A stretch of DNA of 64,000 nt from Citricoccus zhacaiensis (lineage in GTDB: Bacteria > Actinomycetota > Actinomycetes > Actinomycetales > Micrococcaceae), in NCBI RefSeq assembly GCF_014645315.1, contig NZ_BMLQ01000003.1:332930-396929 (forward strand), in the 5' to 3' direction. Positions 18,101 through 26,976 of the stretch are shown piece by piece. Numbering within the stretch: the first letter of the stretch is position 1; each line of letters begins with the position of its first letter. The notes below the pieces were generated by a model. It saw nothing but the letters and a program-made list of their open reading frames with translations. It did no database searches and had not been told where the DNA came from. The position numbers and the translations under genes were made by a program.

Positions 18101-20108
18101 CGGCCGACACCTCGCGGCGGAAGGCCCCGACCGCCTCGCCGAGTTCGACGGGACGGCCCTCGGCATCGCCCCGCCAGAACGGGAGACGCCCTGGCTGCCC
18201 GAAGGCGGGGATCACGAGGACCCGGTCGTGGGTGATGTCCTGGATCTGCCAACTCGTGGCGCCGAGCACGATCACGTCTCCCACGCGGGATTCGTAGACC
18301 ATCTCCTCGTCGAGCTCGCCCACCCGGCGTCCGCCGGTACGCGCGGTGCCTGACGTGACCTTCGCGTCGCCGGTCTTCTCGTCCTCGGTGCCGGCGAGGA
18401 AGACACCGAAGAGGCCGCGGTCCGGGATGGTCCCGCCGGAGGTGACCGCCAGCCACTGTGAGCCGTTGCGTCCCGCCAGGGTGCCGGCCTCCCGGTCCCA
18501 GACCACGCGCGGGCGCAGCTCAGCGAACTCGTCCGAGGGGTAGCGGCCGGAGAGCAGGTCGAGTACCGACTCGTAGGCGGAATGCGGCAGGGTCGCGAAG
18601 GGCGCGGAACGGCGGAGCAGATCGAACCAGGCCTCGACGTCGAGCTCGTCCAGGGCACAGGCGGCCACGGTCTGCTGGGCCAGGATGTCCAGCGGGTTGG
18701 CCGGGATGGACATCGACTCGATCCTGCCGGAGAGCATGCGCTCGACCACCACGGTGGTGTCCACCAGGTCCCCGCGGTGCTTGGGGAAGAACCAGCCGGT
18801 GGAGGTCTCACCGACCTGGTGGCCGGCCCGGCCCACGCGCTGCAGCCCGGAGGCCACCGAGGGCGGTGACTCGACCTGGATGACGAGGTCCACCGCGCCC
18901 ATGTCGATGCCGAGCTCCAGCGAACTGGTCGCGACCACGCAGCGCAGCTGGCCGGACTTGAGCGCGTCCTCGATGAGGGCTCGCTGTTCTTTGGAGACCG
19001 AACCGTGGTGCGCGCGGGCGAACTCGGTGCCGGTTCCCTGCGAGGCATGGCCGGCGGACTGGCCCGCGCCGCCCATCAGCTGGGCAGGAGGACCGGACCG
19101 GCCGGCGTCGGGCACCGGGGGCAAATCTGGGGGTGGCTCCGCGACCTGGCGTTCCTCCCAGATCTCGTTGAGGCGGCCGGTGAGCCGCTCGGCGAGCCGG
19201 CGGGAGTTGGCGAAGACGATGGTGGAGCGGTTCGCCTCGATCAGGTCGACGATCCGCTCCTCCACGTGCGGCCAGATCGAGGCGTTCGTCTGCAGCCCGG
19301 AACCGGGTCCCAGGTCGTGGGCGGAGGGGGCCGAGGGAAGTTCGGTCATGTCCGGCACCGGGACGGTGACGTGCACGTCCCAGGACTTAGTGGAGGCCGG
19401 GGCCACGATGCCCACCGGTTGGACGCCGCCGAGGAAGCGGGCGACCTCCTCCTTCGGCTCCACCGTGGCCGAGAGCCCGATCCGCTGGGCGGGCCTCGCC
19501 AGCAAGGCGTCGAGCCGTTCGAGGGAGACCGCGAGGTGGGCGCCGCGTTTGGTCCCGGCCACGGCGTGGACCTCGTCCACGATCACCGTCTGAACCCCCG
19601 CCAGGGTGGACCGTGCCTGGGAGGTCAGCATGAGGTAGAGAGATTCCGGGGTGGTGATGAGGATGTCCGGGGGATGGCTGGCCAGCTGCCGGCGCTCGCG
19701 GGCCGGGGTATCCCCGGACCGCACGCCCACGCGGACGTCCGGGGCGGCCTCGCCGAGGCGCTTGGCCGTCTGGGTGATGCCGATGAGAGGCGCCCGCAGG
19801 TTGCGCTCGACGTCCACGCCCAGGGCCTTGAGCGGGGAGATGTAGAGGACGCGGGTCTGATTCTTGGCCGAGGGGGCACGCAGGAACCCGTCGAGGGCCC
19901 AGAGGAAGGCCGAGAGCGTCTTGCCCGAGCCGGTGGGCGCGACGACCAGCACATGCTGGCCGGAGGAGATGGCGTCCCAGGCGCCGAGCTGCGCGGTGGT
20001 CGGCGCGGCGAAGGCCCCCTCGAACCACTCGCGGGTGGCAGGGGTGAAGCGGGCAAGCACCTCGTCCGCAGCAGGTTCTGCGGCGACGGGTCGGGAGTCT
20101 CGGGCCAT
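15138..20108 (-). CDS. lhr: Lhr-type ATP-dependent DNA helicase
   Basis: A 1656-residue superfamily 2 helicase, matching the large bacterial Lhr proteins (about 1500-1650 residues) that move 3'-5' on single-stranded DNA and unwind RNA:DNA hybrids. Seen: Walker [13 protein letters not shown] (residues 57-68), DEVH box near 178, SATV motif III, and [16 protein letters not shown] with [19 protein letters not shown] (motifs IVa-VI), followed by the winged-helix and long Lhr-specific C-terminal region. I take ATG 20108: TAGCAT lies at 20116-20121 on the minus strand, seven bases before it, so the upstream in-frame ATG at 20117 would lie inside the -10 element. It is upstream of, and co-transcribed with, the Nei2 glycosylase. 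Confidence 0.93.
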   Translation of the reverse strand: MARDSRPVAAEPAADEVLARFTPATREWFEGAFAAPTTAQLGAWDAISSGQHVLVVAPTGSGKTLSAFLWALDGFLRAPSAKNQTRVLYISPLKALGVDVERNLRAPLIGITQTAKRLGEAAPDVRVGVRSGDTPARERRQLASHPPDILITTPESLYLMLTSQARSTLAGVQTVIVDEVHAVAGTKRGAHLAVSLERLDALLARPAQRIGLSATVEPKEEVARFLGGVQPVGIVAPASTKSWDVHVTVPVPDMTELPSAPSAHDLGPGSGLQTNASIWPHVEERIVDLIEANRSTIVFANSRRLAERLTGRLNEIWEERQVAEPPPDLPPVPDAGRSGPPAQLMGGAGQSAGHASQGTGTEFARAHHGSVSKEQRALIEDALKSGQLRCVVATSSLELGIDMGAVDLVIQVESPPSVASGLQRVGRAGHQVGETSTGWFFPKHRGDLVDTTVVVERMLSGRIESMSIPANPLDILAQQTVAACALDELDVEAWFDLLRRSAPFATLPHSAYESVLDLLSGRYPSDEFAELRPRVVWDREAGTLAGRNGSQWLAVTSGGTIPDRGLFGVFLAGTEDEKTGDAKVTSGTARTGGRRVGELDEEMVYESRVGDVIVLGATSWQIQDITHDRVLVIPAFGQPGRLPFWRGDAEGRPVELGEAVGAFRREVSAGLGGDQAGVGNPMAERLAAAGLDEWAQDNLSAYLTEQREATGQLPTEKTLVVERFHDELGDWRVVLHSPFGMPVHAPWALAVGARLHARYGMDGSAMAADDGIVLRVPMMEDEPPGADLFLFTAEELEELVTAEVGGSALFAARFRENAARALLLPRRDPGKRSPLWQQRQRSAQLLEVARKYPQFPIILETVRECLQDVYDLPALKDLATRIEAKSLRLVETTTQTPSPFAQSLLFGYVAQFIYEGDSPLAERRAAALSLDPGLLNELLGRAELRDLLDPDVMATVEADLQRLSPDRRVKGAEGLADLLRLLGPLTAEGAAARLRPAEETHEHTEAIGLLDQLVTANRALRVRINGETRYAAVEDAARLRDALGVALPMGLPVAFIEPVEDPLGDLVSRYARTHGPFTAAEAGRALGLGAAVVLQVLQRLSAEHRVTEGQFRPTAGHGADGDDSRPAGPHETEWCEVEVLRRIRRRSLAALRAEVEPVEQSAYARFLADWQHLSPASGGGSPATLSGIDGVATVLDQLSGVPVPASGWESHVLPSRVRDYTPALLDELLASGEFLWSGTAAASGNDGWVAFHSAESADLSLARTEGVELGPAHRALLDVLDGGGAWFFGQLAERARTVLAAAEVTEVTRDEPAPRASSGELLRALWDLVWAGLVGNDTFAPIRGLLGQGRTAHKSRSRSPRARPARPGRGARLSRLKRLEEASGSLGAEAGRTDALLRPAGGLPADLGPMDVARAAGRWSLLPEPSADATVRAHATAEYLLDRYGVITRGSVMAEEVTGGFATQYRLLSRMEEAGQVRRGYYVEHLGAAQFSTGATVDRLRGFAQQDVPSPQHAGAPSPWQDHRAEPAPHAIALAATDPANPYGAALPWPELPAGPDGVRPTGQRPGRKAGAVVVLVAGELALYVERGGRTLLLFSDDPPALGAMATALAWALRTARVEKMSLEKVNGLAITGTALATALAEAGFYSSPSGLRFRS

Positions 20109-20193
20109 CGCGGCCATGCTACGCCGGGACGCAGACGTCCTAGCCCTGTCACCTAAGGTGGGTGGACAGGGGACCGCTGAGGAGCCGGGAGTC

Positions 20194-20634
20194 ATGATGA
20201 AGCGCAGGATCGGTACGGTACTGGGCCTCGGGGCCCTGCTGGTGGTCACCGGATGCAGCCAGGGAGGGACCGGGATCGCACTCCTCGACGAGCCCGCGAC
20301 CGGGCAGCTGGAGGCTCCCGCTTGGGAGGGCATCGATCCGCAGAGTGTGCGCTTCGTGGCCGAGAATGAGGGCGTGTCCTACTACCTGGCCATGCCCGCC
20401 GATCCTGAGATGGCCGGAGGAGTGTGCCTGGTGGCTGGCGAGCCGGGCGCCATCGCCTGTGGTGGACCGTCTCCTGCCGGTCCTCCGCCTGGTTCCCCGC
20501 TCCTGACCCTCGATTTCGGCACGGGAGAGGCCGCCGTGTTCCGTGATGGTGCCGACACCTCGGAACTGACGGACGAGGGCTGGACCCAGGTTCACGAGAA
20601 CCTGCTGGTGCGGGATTCCGAACGGGTCTCGTAG
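20194..20634 (+). CDS. Small lipoprotein of unknown function
   Basis: A 146-residue exported protein with a lipoprotein signal: basic MMKRR, hydrophobic GTVLGLGALLVV and lipobox VTGC, giving Cys about residue 21 as the lipidated residue. The mature part is acidic and contains two Cys (CLVAGEPGAIACGG) that could form a disulfide outside the cell. A GAGGAG ribosome binding site (20179-20184) lies nine bases before ATG 20194; ATG 20197 is an equally good alternative. It is divergent from lhr and convergent with rlmH. No function can be assigned. Confidence 0.75.
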   Translation: MMKRRIGTVLGLGALLVVTGCSQGGTGIALLDEPATGQLEAPAWEGIDPQSVRFVAENEGVSYYLAMPADPEMAGGVCLVAGEPGAIACGGPSPAGPPPGSPLLTLDFGTGEAAVFRDGADTSELTDEGWTQVHENLLVRDSERVS

Positions 20635-20652
20635 GTGGACAAGACCACCGCC

Positions 20653-21111
20653 CTACACGTGGTGGTACGGCCGGCCGCCGGCGATCTCCTGGGCGCGGTA
20701 GAGCTGTTCGGCCACGACCAGGCGGACGAGCTGGTGCGGGAAGACGAGCTGGGACAGTGACCAGACGGTGTTGGCACGGGAATGCACGGAGCCGTCCACA
20801 CCGTAGGCGCCGCCGATGACGAGGGTGACGGTCTGTCCGGCGTCGAACCGGCCCTGGAGGTGACGGGACAAGCCGGGCGAGTCGAAGTTGGTGCCGCGTT
20901 CGTCGAGCAGCACCAGGTGATCGCGCTCGCCGACCTTGGCCAGGATGCGGGTCGATTCCTCCTCGCGGGCCGCGTCCCCCTCGCGGGAGGAGTGGGGAAG
21001 CAGCTGCCAGGTGACATCGAAGGGTTTCTTGAGTCGTTTGACGTAGCGGTCGATCCCCTCGGACACCCAGGATTCGTGTTTCTTGCCGACGGCCAGGACC
21101 TTCACGCTCAT
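20653..21111 (-). CDS. rlmH: 23S rRNA pseudouridine(1915) N3-methyltransferase
   Basis: A 152-residue SPOUT-class methyltransferase that methylates pseudouridine 1915 in helix 69 of 23S rRNA using S-adenosylmethionine. It matches the family end to end: SVKVLAVGKKHESWVSEG at the start, LLDERGTNFDSPGLSRHL, TLVIGGAYGVDGSV (the SAM-binding knot) and the C-terminal LVRLVVAEQLYRAQEIAGGRPYHH. Its start codon overlaps the LysR stop by four bases (ATGA, 21108-21111), so it is translationally coupled to an otherwise unrelated regulator gene, which is an unusual partnership for rlmH. Confidence 0.96.
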   Translation of the reverse strand: MSVKVLAVGKKHESWVSEGIDRYVKRLKKPFDVTWQLLPHSSREGDAAREEESTRILAKVGERDHLVLLDERGTNFDSPGLSRHLQGRFDAGQTVTLVIGGAYGVDGSVHSRANTVWSLSQLVFPHQLVRLVVAEQLYRAQEIAGGRPYHHV

Positions 21112-22082
21112 GGGACCATCCTGTCAGGACCGGGTCCGAGGGGATTCCGTGCACCGATGGAGGAGAACTCGCCGGGGTCTCCGCGCAGGGCCCGCAGTAC
21201 GGTGCCGTGGAACCAGTCGAGGGCCGCAGTGTGCTGGCTGGTGGTCCGCTTCAGCAGCGAGATCTCGACTCCCGGCAGCTCGAAGGGCAGGTCTCGCAGG
21301 ACCAGGGGCCAGGTCTCCGCCCAGCCGCGGGCGATCGATGCCGGGACGGTGGCGATCAGGGGGTTCGGCGCGGACAGCAACGGTGGCAGCGAGGCGAAAT
21401 GACGCAGGGAGACCGCCGGATGAATCGGTGCTCCGAGCCGTCGGAGCGCCGCGTCCAGGGCCGGCCGGCCGGAGTCCCCGGCCACCACGGCATGATCGGC
21501 ACGGAGGTAGTCGTCCATCGTCAGGGCCGGAGCCACCCCGTCGGTGCCGTCTGCCGCCAACGGATGGTGCTGGCCCATGAGCACGGCGTAGCGCTCCGAC
21601 TTCAGCACCTGGTGTTCGAAGGACCCGGAGATCGGCAGGGACGTCACGGCCAGGTCCACCGTTCCCCGGGCCAGCCAGTCGGGAAGCTGATCGAGGTCCA
21701 GCGAGACCACATCGATGCCGATGCCCGGAGCAGCGGAGCGGACGGCGGCGAACAGCGCCGGGAAATAGCCGATCTCGCCCAACTCGGACATGGCCACGGT
21801 GAAGCGGCGGTCCGAGGTGGCCGGGTCGAAGGAGTGGACCGCGTCCAGGGCCCGATCGATGGTCATCAGGGCGTCGCGGAACGAGGGGTAGATCGACTGG
21901 GCCGCCGCGGTGGGCTCCATGGTCCGGCCCACCCGGTGGAACAGCGGATCATCCCATTGGCGTCGCATGCGCGTCAGCGCCTGGCTCACGGCGGGCTGGG
22001 TGACGTAGAGCCGGGCCGCGGCCCCGGTGAGGCTCCGCGATTCGTACACGGCCACGAAGGTCCGCAGGAGGTTCAGGTCCAT
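21108..22082 (-). CDS. LysR-family transcriptional regulator
   Basis: A 324-residue regulator with an N-terminal winged helix (MDLNLLRTFVAVYESRSLTG, AAARLYVTQPAVSQALTRMR, residues about 1-60) and a type-2 periplasmic-binding-protein-like effector domain (about 90-300). It is divergent from the LigM-like O-demethylase gene across 122 bases that contain a good LysR box (T-N11-A) inside a palindrome, so it most likely activates that gene in response to an aromatic methoxy compound and represses itself. That link is by arrangement, not by demonstrated binding. Its stop overlaps the start of rlmH. Confidence 0.9.
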   Translation of the reverse strand: MDLNLLRTFVAVYESRSLTGAAARLYVTQPAVSQALTRMRRQWDDPLFHRVGRTMEPTAAAQSIYPSFRDALMTIDRALDAVHSFDPATSDRRFTVAMSELGEIGYFPALFAAVRSAAPGIGIDVVSLDLDQLPDWLARGTVDLAVTSLPISGSFEHQVLKSERYAVLMGQHHPLAADGTDGVAPALTMDDYLRADHAVVAGDSGRPALDAALRRLGAPIHPAVSLRHFASLPPLLSAPNPLIATVPASIARGWAETWPLVLRDLPFELPGVEISLLKRTTSQHTAALDWFHGTVLRALRGDPGEFSSIGARNPLGPGPDRMVP

Positions 22083-22099
22083 GGCTCAGCGACTCAATC

Positions 22100-22140
22100 T
22101 GCGAGATCTATGGATAAGCAATTCTTATGCTCACCTCGCA
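22100..22140. promoter_or_regulatory. LysR-type operator between the regulator and the O-demethylase gene
   Basis: The core ATAAGCAATTCTTAT (22114-22128) is a perfect 5-bp inverted repeat with the T-N11-A spacing of LysR boxes. It is nested inside a second inverted repeat, TGCGAG (22100-22105) and CTCGCA (22135-22140), with nearly the same centre. Possible -10 elements TATACG (22145-22150) and TAGGCT (22151-22156) follow on the plus strand, placing the box around -40 of the O-demethylase promoter, as expected for an activator. Confidence 0.65.
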
Positions 22141-22204
22141 GAACTATACGTAGGCTGACGGTGACATCGCCATCCGAGTACCGACGTCCACCGAGGAGTT
22201 CCTC

Positions 22205-23566
22205 ATGTCCCAGCATCCAGAATCCCTGGCCGCGGCCATCGCCCGCGCCGGCTCGCCCGTCGAGTACCTGCGCCATGCTTCGTCGAAACCCACCGTCTTC
22301 CCCGTGCAGCCGGAGTTCACGAACTGGCGCTCGGAGCAGCAGTCCTGGCGCACCTCCGTGGCGCTGCTGGACCAGTCACACCACATGACCGACCTGTTCA
22401 TCACCGGTCCGGATGCGCTGAAGCTGCTCTCCGACGTGGGCGTCAACAGCTTCGCGAAGTTCGCTCCGGACAAGGCCAAGCAGTTCATCGCCGTCAACCA
22501 CGAGGGCTACCTCATCGGCGACGCCATCCTCTTCTACCTGGAGGAGGACTCCTTCGACCTGGTCGGCTGGCACATGGTGCTGGACTGGGTGCAGTACCAC
22601 GGGGAGACCGGCGACTATGACGTCACCTTCGAGCGTGATGCCAGCTCCGCCGTGCGCCAGGGGGATCCGAAGCAGTACCGCTTCGAGGTCCAGGGCCCCC
22701 GTGCCCTCGAGCTCATGGAGAAGGCCACCGGGTCCGCGGTCCCGGAGACCAGGTTCTTCGGCATGGCCACCTTCGAGATCGACGGCGTCCAGGTCCGATC
22801 GCTGCGCCACGGCATGGCGGGGCAGCCGGGCTTCGAGTTGTTCGGTCCGTGGGCCGACGGTGAGCGGGTCCGGTCCGCCCTGCTGGCCGCCGGGGAGGGG
22901 CTGGACCTGGTGCAGGTCGGCTCGAAGGCCTATTCGTCTTCCAACCTGGAGTCGGCCTGGGTCCCCTCTCCGTTCCCGGCGATCTTCAGCGGCGAGGGCA
23001 CCGAGGCCTACCGCGAGTGGTTGCCGGCCAGCCGGGCCGGTTCCCTGGCGGGCAGCTTCGACTCCGCGGCGGTGGAGGACTACTACCTGACGCCGTACGA
23101 CCTCGGTTACGGACGGAGCGTGTCCTTCGACCACGAGTTCATCGGCAAGGCTGCCCTGGAGCGCCACGCGGCCGAGCAGCAACGCCAGAAGGTCACCCTG
23201 GTTTGGAGGCCAGAGGACGTCGCCGCCGCCATCCAGACCCAGTTCGAATCCGGGGTGCCGGCGAAGTACATCGACTTTCCCAAGGCCCGCTACGGCCAGT
23301 ACCAGGTGGACCGTGTGCTCGCGGACGGTCGGGACGTCGGGATCTCGCACGACGTCGGCTACCTCACCAACGAGCACGCGTTCGTCTCGCTGGCGAGCCT
23401 CGACCATGACGTGGCGGCCCCCGGCACCGAGGTCACCGTGGTGTGGGGCGAGACGACGCCCTCGGCCAAGCCCTCGGTGGAGAACCACCGTCAGGTACGG
23501 ATCCGGGCGACCGTGGAGCCGGCCCCGTACTCATCCTTCGCCCGGGAGAACTACCGCAAGAACTAG
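22205..23566 (+). CDS. LigM-like aromatic O-demethylase (aminomethyltransferase family)
   Basis: A 453-residue GcvT-fold protein. It resembles the tetrahydrofolate-dependent vanillate/3-O-methylgallate O-demethylase LigM and syringate demethylase DesA of sphingomonads, which move a methoxy methyl group to tetrahydrofolate, rather than the shorter glycine-cleavage T protein. Features: SHHMTDLFITGPDALKLLSD and NHEGYLIGDAILFYLEE in the N-terminal domain, RHGMAGQPGFELFGPW, and a C-terminal GKAALERHAAEQQRQKVTLV barrel domain. The start has GAGGAG six bases upstream. It is divergent from a LysR gene. Its TAG stop overlaps that of sufU at CTAG 23563-23566. A related demethylating role on another methylated substrate is possible. 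Confidence 0.8.
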   Translation: MSQHPESLAAAIARAGSPVEYLRHASSKPTVFPVQPEFTNWRSEQQSWRTSVALLDQSHHMTDLFITGPDALKLLSDVGVNSFAKFAPDKAKQFIAVNHEGYLIGDAILFYLEEDSFDLVGWHMVLDWVQYHGETGDYDVTFERDASSAVRQGDPKQYRFEVQGPRALELMEKATGSAVPETRFFGMATFEIDGVQVRSLRHGMAGQPGFELFGPWADGERVRSALLAAGEGLDLVQVGSKAYSSSNLESAWVPSPFPAIFSGEGTEAYREWLPASRAGSLAGSFDSAAVEDYYLTPYDLGYGRSVSFDHEFIGKAALERHAAEQQRQKVTLVWRPEDVAAAIQTQFESGVPAKYIDFPKARYGQYQVDRVLADGRDVGISHDVGYLTNEHAFVSLASLDHDVAAPGTEVTVVWGETTPSAKPSVENHRQVRIRATVEPAPYSSFARENYRKN

Positions 23567-24021
23567 CGGGTCTCGGCCTCCACGAGGGCGTGCTCGGCGG
23601 CGACCCAGCCGAGCATCGCGCACTTCACCCGGGCCACGTAGCGGGAGACCCCGCCGAGGGCCACGGCGTCGCCGAGCAGTTCCTCGTCCGGGGCGATCTT
23701 GCCGCGCGACTGCATGGCGGTGCGGAAGGCGTCGATGCGGGTGCGCAGGTCTTCCACCGTCAGTCCTTCGGCGAGCTCGGTCAGCAGGGAGGCCGAGGCC
23801 TGCGAGATCGCGCAGCCGTGGCCCTCCCAGCGGATCCGCTCGACCACCCGGTCGGCACCCTCGCCGCTCAGGTGCACCTCGAGGGTGATCTCATCGCCGC
23901 AGGTCGGATTGAGCTGGTGCGACTGCCCGGCCGCACGGCCCAGCAGGCCGACGCCGTAGGGGTTCTTCGAATAATCCAGGATGACCTGCTGGTACAGGTT
24001 CTGCAGTTCGGACGAGCTCAC
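23563..24021 (-). CDS. sufU: SUF-system Fe-S assembly protein SufU
   Basis: A 152-residue protein of the SufU/IscU-like family. In Gram-positive bacteria SufU binds zinc and accepts the persulfide sulfur from SufS. The three conserved Cys are in NPTCGDEITL, GHGCAISQAS and RVKCAMLGW. I start at GTG 24019-24021 (VSSSELQNLYQQ), because the start overlaps the sufS stop by four bases (24018-24021), giving translational coupling; a longer reading extends uselessly into sufS. The scaffold genes sufB/C/D are not in the window, so this pair is detached or next to them elsewhere. Confidence 0.93.
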   Translation of the reverse strand: MSSSELQNLYQQVILDYSKNPYGVGLLGRAAGQSHQLNPTCGDEITLEVHLSGEGADRVVERIRWEGHGCAISQASASLLTELAEGLTVEDLRTRIDAFRTAMQSRGKIAPDEELLGDAVALGGVSRYVARVKCAMLGWVAAEHALVEAETR

Positions 24022-25319
24022 GCCTTCACTCCAAAGAAGTTCGCGGTGGCGGCCACCCCCTCCAGGAAGCGGTCCACCTCCTCGGTGGTGTTGTAGAGGT
24101 AGGTGCTGGCACGGGTGGAGGCCGTGATTCCGAGCCGCCGGTGCAGGGGTTGGGCGCAATGGTGGCCCACGCGGATGGCGATGCCCTGATCGTCCAGGAA
24201 CTGGCCGACGTCGTGGGCGTGCACCCCGGCGAGGTCGAAGCTGGCCGCGCCCACGCGCGGTCCGGGAGCGGATCCGCCCAGAACCGTCACGCCGGGGATC
24301 TCGGCGAGCCCGGCCAGCAGGCGGGCTCCGAGTTCGTCCTCGTGGGCGGCGATGCGATCCATGCCGATGCCCTTCAGGTACTCCACGGCGGCGGCCAGGG
24401 CAATGGCCTGCGAGACCTTCTGGGTGCCTGCCTCGAAGCGCTGCGGCGGCGGCAGGTACTCCGCGGCCTCCATGGTGACCGTGGTGATCATGGAGCCTCC
24501 GGTGAGGAACGGGGGCATGGCCGCCAGCAGCTCGCCGCGCCCGTAGAGCGCGCCGATACCCGTGGGGCCCAGCATCTTGTGGCCGGAGAACGCGGCGAAG
24601 TCCACATCGAGTGCCTTCAGGTCCACGGGCAGGTGCGGGACGGACTGGCAGGCGTCCAGCACCACGAAAGCTCCGACGGCGCGGGCCCTGGCCACGAGCT
24701 CCTCGACCGGGTTGATGAGCCCCAGGACGTTGGAGACGTGGGTGAAGGCCAGCAGGCGGGTGCGTGGGGTGATGACCTCGTCCGCGGCCTCCATCCGCAG
24801 GGCGCCGTCGTCGCCCACGGGGATGTAGCGCAGCGTGGCCCCGGTGCGGAAGGCGAGCTCCTGCCAGGGGATGAGGTTGGCGTGGTGCTCCATCTCCGTC
24901 ACCACGATCTCGTCCCCGGCGCCCAGCCGGAAGCGTTCGGCGGCAGCGCCACCGCGGCCCGCGCTGGCATTGGAGAACGCGTAGGCCACCAGGTTCAGCG
25001 CCTCGGTGGCGTTGGAGGTCCAGACGAGCTCGTCCTCTTCCGCACCCACGAAGTCGGCGACCGTGGCCCGGGCGTCCTCGAAGAGCACGGTCGCCTCGGC
25101 CGCCAGCGTATGCGCGCCGCGGTGGACCGCGGCGTTGAGGTTCTCGTAGTAGTGCCGCTCGGCATCCAGCACGGTTCGCGGCTTCTGTGACGTGGCGCCT
25201 GAGTCCAGGTAGGCCAGCGGATGGCCGTTCACCTCGGTGGCCAGCAGCGGGAAGTCCTCACGCCAGAGATTGATCTCGGCCGCCGTGGGGGCGTGGGTCG
25301 TCTCGGAGGTTCCGGTCAT
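24018..25319 (-). CDS. sufS: Cysteine desulfurase SufS
   Basis: A 433-residue PLP enzyme (group II cysteine desulfurase) that takes sulfur from cysteine as an active-site persulfide for Fe-S cluster assembly. Seen: AYLDSGATSQKPRTVLD at the start, EMEHHANLIPW, the PLP lysine in FSGHKMLGPTGIGALYG, and the persulfide Cys in IRVGHHCAQPLHR. ATG 25319 follows AAAGG by nine bases. It is the first gene of a two-gene operon with sufU. A possible promoter lies in the ~100 bases upstream, beyond which comes a hairpin for the opposite-side tRNA. Confidence 0.95.
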   Translation of the reverse strand: MTGTSETTHAPTAAEINLWREDFPLLATEVNGHPLAYLDSGATSQKPRTVLDAERHYYENLNAAVHRGAHTLAAEATVLFEDARATVADFVGAEEDELVWTSNATEALNLVAYAFSNASAGRGGAAAERFRLGAGDEIVVTEMEHHANLIPWQELAFRTGATLRYIPVGDDGALRMEAADEVITPRTRLLAFTHVSNVLGLINPVEELVARARAVGAFVVLDACQSVPHLPVDLKALDVDFAAFSGHKMLGPTGIGALYGRGELLAAMPPFLTGGSMITTVTMEAAEYLPPPQRFEAGTQKVSQAIALAAAVEYLKGIGMDRIAAHEDELGARLLAGLAEIPGVTVLGGSAPGPRVGAASFDLAGVHAHDVGQFLDDQGIAIRVGHHCAQPLHRRLGITASTRASTYLYNTTEEVDRFLEGVAATANFFGVKA

Positions 25320-25418
25320 CTGCGCTGCCTTTCGACGGGGTCGTCTGCCGTGTGCACCACTGGCATAGCACCGGGAGGCCTTGATTTGTTCCTCGTGTTA
25401 CGCCCCGGGCCGACATGC

Positions 25419-25466
25419 GAGAAGGCCTCCACATCCCGGGGGATCCCGGGCCGTGGAGGCCTTCTC
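25419..25466 (-). terminator. Terminator of the tRNA-Ser(CGA) transcript
   Basis: A perfect 14-bp inverted repeat, GAGAAGGCCTCCAC (25419-25432) and GTGGAGGCCTTCTC (25453-25466), with a 20-base loop that itself contains CCCGGG repeats. It lies just after the 3' end of the tRNA. There is no T-run beyond it, as is common for actinobacterial hairpin terminators. Confidence 0.8.
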
Positions 25467-25469
25467 AAC

Positions 25470-25559
25470 TGGCGGTGACGGTGGGATTTGAACCCACGGT
25501 AGGGGTGAACCTACACAACATTTCGAGTGTTGCACCTTCGGCCGCTCGGACACGTCACC
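25470..25559 (-). tRNA. tRNA-Ser (anticodon CGA)
   Basis: The minus-strand sequence folds as a class II tRNA: acceptor GGTGACG pairs with CGTCACC, the anticodon stem CAACA/TGTTG holds loop CTCGAAA (anticodon CGA, reads UCG), and there is a long variable arm and a GTTCAAATC T-loop. The discriminator is G, and the 3' CCA is encoded (complement of TGG at 25470-25472). Confidence 0.95.
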
Positions 25560-25623
25560 AGACCGCACCACTGTACCGGAGGGGGTCGGCCCCACCCAAA
25601 CCACTCAGATCTGCTCGCTCCAC

Positions 25624-26100
25624 TCAGCGGCGGTGGTCGCGGAAGAAGTCGGTCAGGAGCCCGGCGCACTCCACCTCGCGGAGTCCGGCGTGGACTTCCA
25701 CCCAGTGATTCAGCCGGGGCTCGCGCACCACGTCGAACACGGACCCGCACGCTCCCGCCTTGGGATCCCAGGCACCGAACACCAACCGCGGGATGCGCGC
25801 CAGCACCAGGGCCCCGGCGCACATGGCACACGGTTCCAACGTGACCACCAGCGTGCAGTCGGTCAGCCGCCAGCCGTCCCCATCGCCTGTTTCACGACGC
25901 GCGGAGGCGGCCTCGCGCAGCGCGAGCACCTCGGCGTGGGCGGTGGGATCCCCGGTCGCCTCGCGCTCGTTGCGTCCGGTCCCCAGGATGGTCCCGTCCG
26001 GGCCCACGACGACGGCGCCGATCGGCACGTCGGAGGTCTCCAGTGCGGCACGGGCCTGGTCCAGGGCAGCACCCATCCACTCGTGGTGCGAGGTCTTCAT
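25624..26100 (-). CDS. tadA: tRNA adenosine(34) deaminase
   Basis: A 158-residue zinc deaminase that converts A34 of tRNA-Arg(ACG) to inosine, needed to read CGC and CGA codons. Its probable substrate, tRNA-Arg(ACG), is encoded about 2.6 kb away. Seen: the HAE zinc/catalytic motif in [14 protein letters not shown] and the [14 protein letters not shown] zinc site with the conserved Cys pair. ATG 26100 has TAGGGT (26107-26112) six bases upstream, so the message is probably leaderless. It lies between tRNA-Ser(CGA) and the divergent upp gene. Confidence 0.95.
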   Translation of the reverse strand: MKTSHHEWMGAALDQARAALETSDVPIGAVVVGPDGTILGTGRNEREATGDPTAHAEVLALREAASARRETGDGDGWRLTDCTLVVTLEPCAMCAGALVLARIPRLVFGAWDPKAGACGSVFDVVREPRLNHWVEVHAGLREVECAGLLTDFFRDHRR

Positions 26101-26192
26101 GGGCTGACCCTAGCCTTCCCGCGAGCTTCCCGTGCCGGATCGGCGGCCCGGTGGCCGGTGGTGGAACCCGTGCGCCCGGTAGGGTTGTGCCC

Positions 26193-26828
26193 ATGCGCGT
26201 ACAGCTCGTGGAACATCCGCTCGTCAGCCACAAATTGACCGTTCTCCGCAAGAAGGAGACGCCGTCGATGATCTTCCGGCAACTCACCGAGGAGCTCGTC
26301 ATGCTGTTGGCCTATGAGGCCACCCGGGACGTGAAGGTCGAGCCCGTGGAGATCGAGACCCCGGTGGCGAGGATGACCGGCGTCGCGCTGGCCAAGCCGA
26401 CCCCGCTGGTGGTGCCCATTCTGAGGGCCGGGCTGGGCATGCTCGAGGGCATGGTGCGGATGGCGCCCTCGGCAGAGGTCGGGTTCCTGGGCATGGCCCG
26501 GAACGAGGAGACCCTGGACATCGTCACCTACGCGGAACGGCTGCCGGCGGACCTGACCAACCGCCACGTCTTCCTGCTGGACCCCATGCTGGCCACCGGG
26601 GGCACCCTGGTGGAGGCGGTGCGGTTCATGTACGCCCGCAATGCGCAGCGGGTGACCTGCATCTGCCTGCTGGGCGCTCCGGAGGGGATCTCCCGGTTGG
26701 AGCGCGAGCTGGCGGACGTGGAGGTGGACATCTACCTGGCCGCGATCGACGAGCGGCTGGACGAGCAGTCCTACATCGTCCCCGGATTGGGCGATGCCGG
26801 AGACCGCCTCTACGGCCTGGCGGAGTAG
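26193..26828 (+). CDS. upp: Uracil phosphoribosyltransferase
   Basis: A 211-residue enzyme of pyrimidine salvage: uracil plus PRPP gives UMP. Seen: [36 protein letters not shown], the PRPP-binding [12 protein letters not shown], and the C-terminal [20 protein letters not shown] start at ATG 26193 because TAGGGT (26180-26185) stands seven bases upstream, giving a leaderless message; an upstream in-frame start would not match the family. It is followed by a possible hairpin terminator at 26859-26881. Confidence 0.96.
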   Translation: MRVQLVEHPLVSHKLTVLRKKETPSMIFRQLTEELVMLLAYEATRDVKVEPVEIETPVARMTGVALAKPTPLVVPILRAGLGMLEGMVRMAPSAEVGFLGMARNEETLDIVTYAERLPADLTNRHVFLLDPMLATGGTLVEAVRFMYARNAQRVTCICLLGAPEGISRLERELADVEVDIYLAAIDERLDEQSYIVPGLGDAGDRLYGLAE

Positions 26829-26858
26829 CTCGAGGCGGTCACCGGCGTGGTAACAATG

Positions 26859-26881
26859 CTGCGAACCCGGGAGATTCGCAG
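26859..26881 (+). terminator. Possible hairpin terminator of upp
   Basis: CTGCGAA (26859-26865) and TTCGCAG (26875-26881) form a 7-bp stem with a 9-base loop, about 30 bases after the upp stop. Only a short TAAGTT follows. It could also be an operator. Confidence 0.45.
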
Positions 26882-26930
26882 TAAGTTGCCCCCACAGTGC
26901 CTCAATGGGTGTTTCACAACCAGGAATGGG

Positions 26931-26946
26931 TGTGATCTTGCTCACG
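26931..26946. promoter_or_regulatory. CRP/GlxR-like site
   Basis: TGTGATCTTGCTCACG matches the CRP/GlxR consensus TGTGA-N6-TCACA at nine of ten defined positions. In actinobacteria such sites are bound by GlxR-type cAMP receptor proteins. No such regulator is encoded in the window. Confidence 0.55.
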
Positions 26947-26959
26947 AATCGACGCATTT

Positions 26960-26976
26960 GTCTCACATAGTGAGAC
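26960..26976. promoter_or_regulatory. Perfect palindromic operator-like site
   Basis: GTCTCACATAGTGAGAC is a perfect 7-bp inverted repeat around ATA. It lies 14 bases after the CRP-like site and about 230 bases before the winged-helix gene. The binding protein is unknown; self-binding by the winged-helix regulator is one option. Confidence 0.55.

Noticed and set aside
20108..20117. Earlier lhr start at ATG 20117
   Set aside because: It lies inside the TAGCAT element that is placed seven bases before ATG 20108, the expected leaderless distance.
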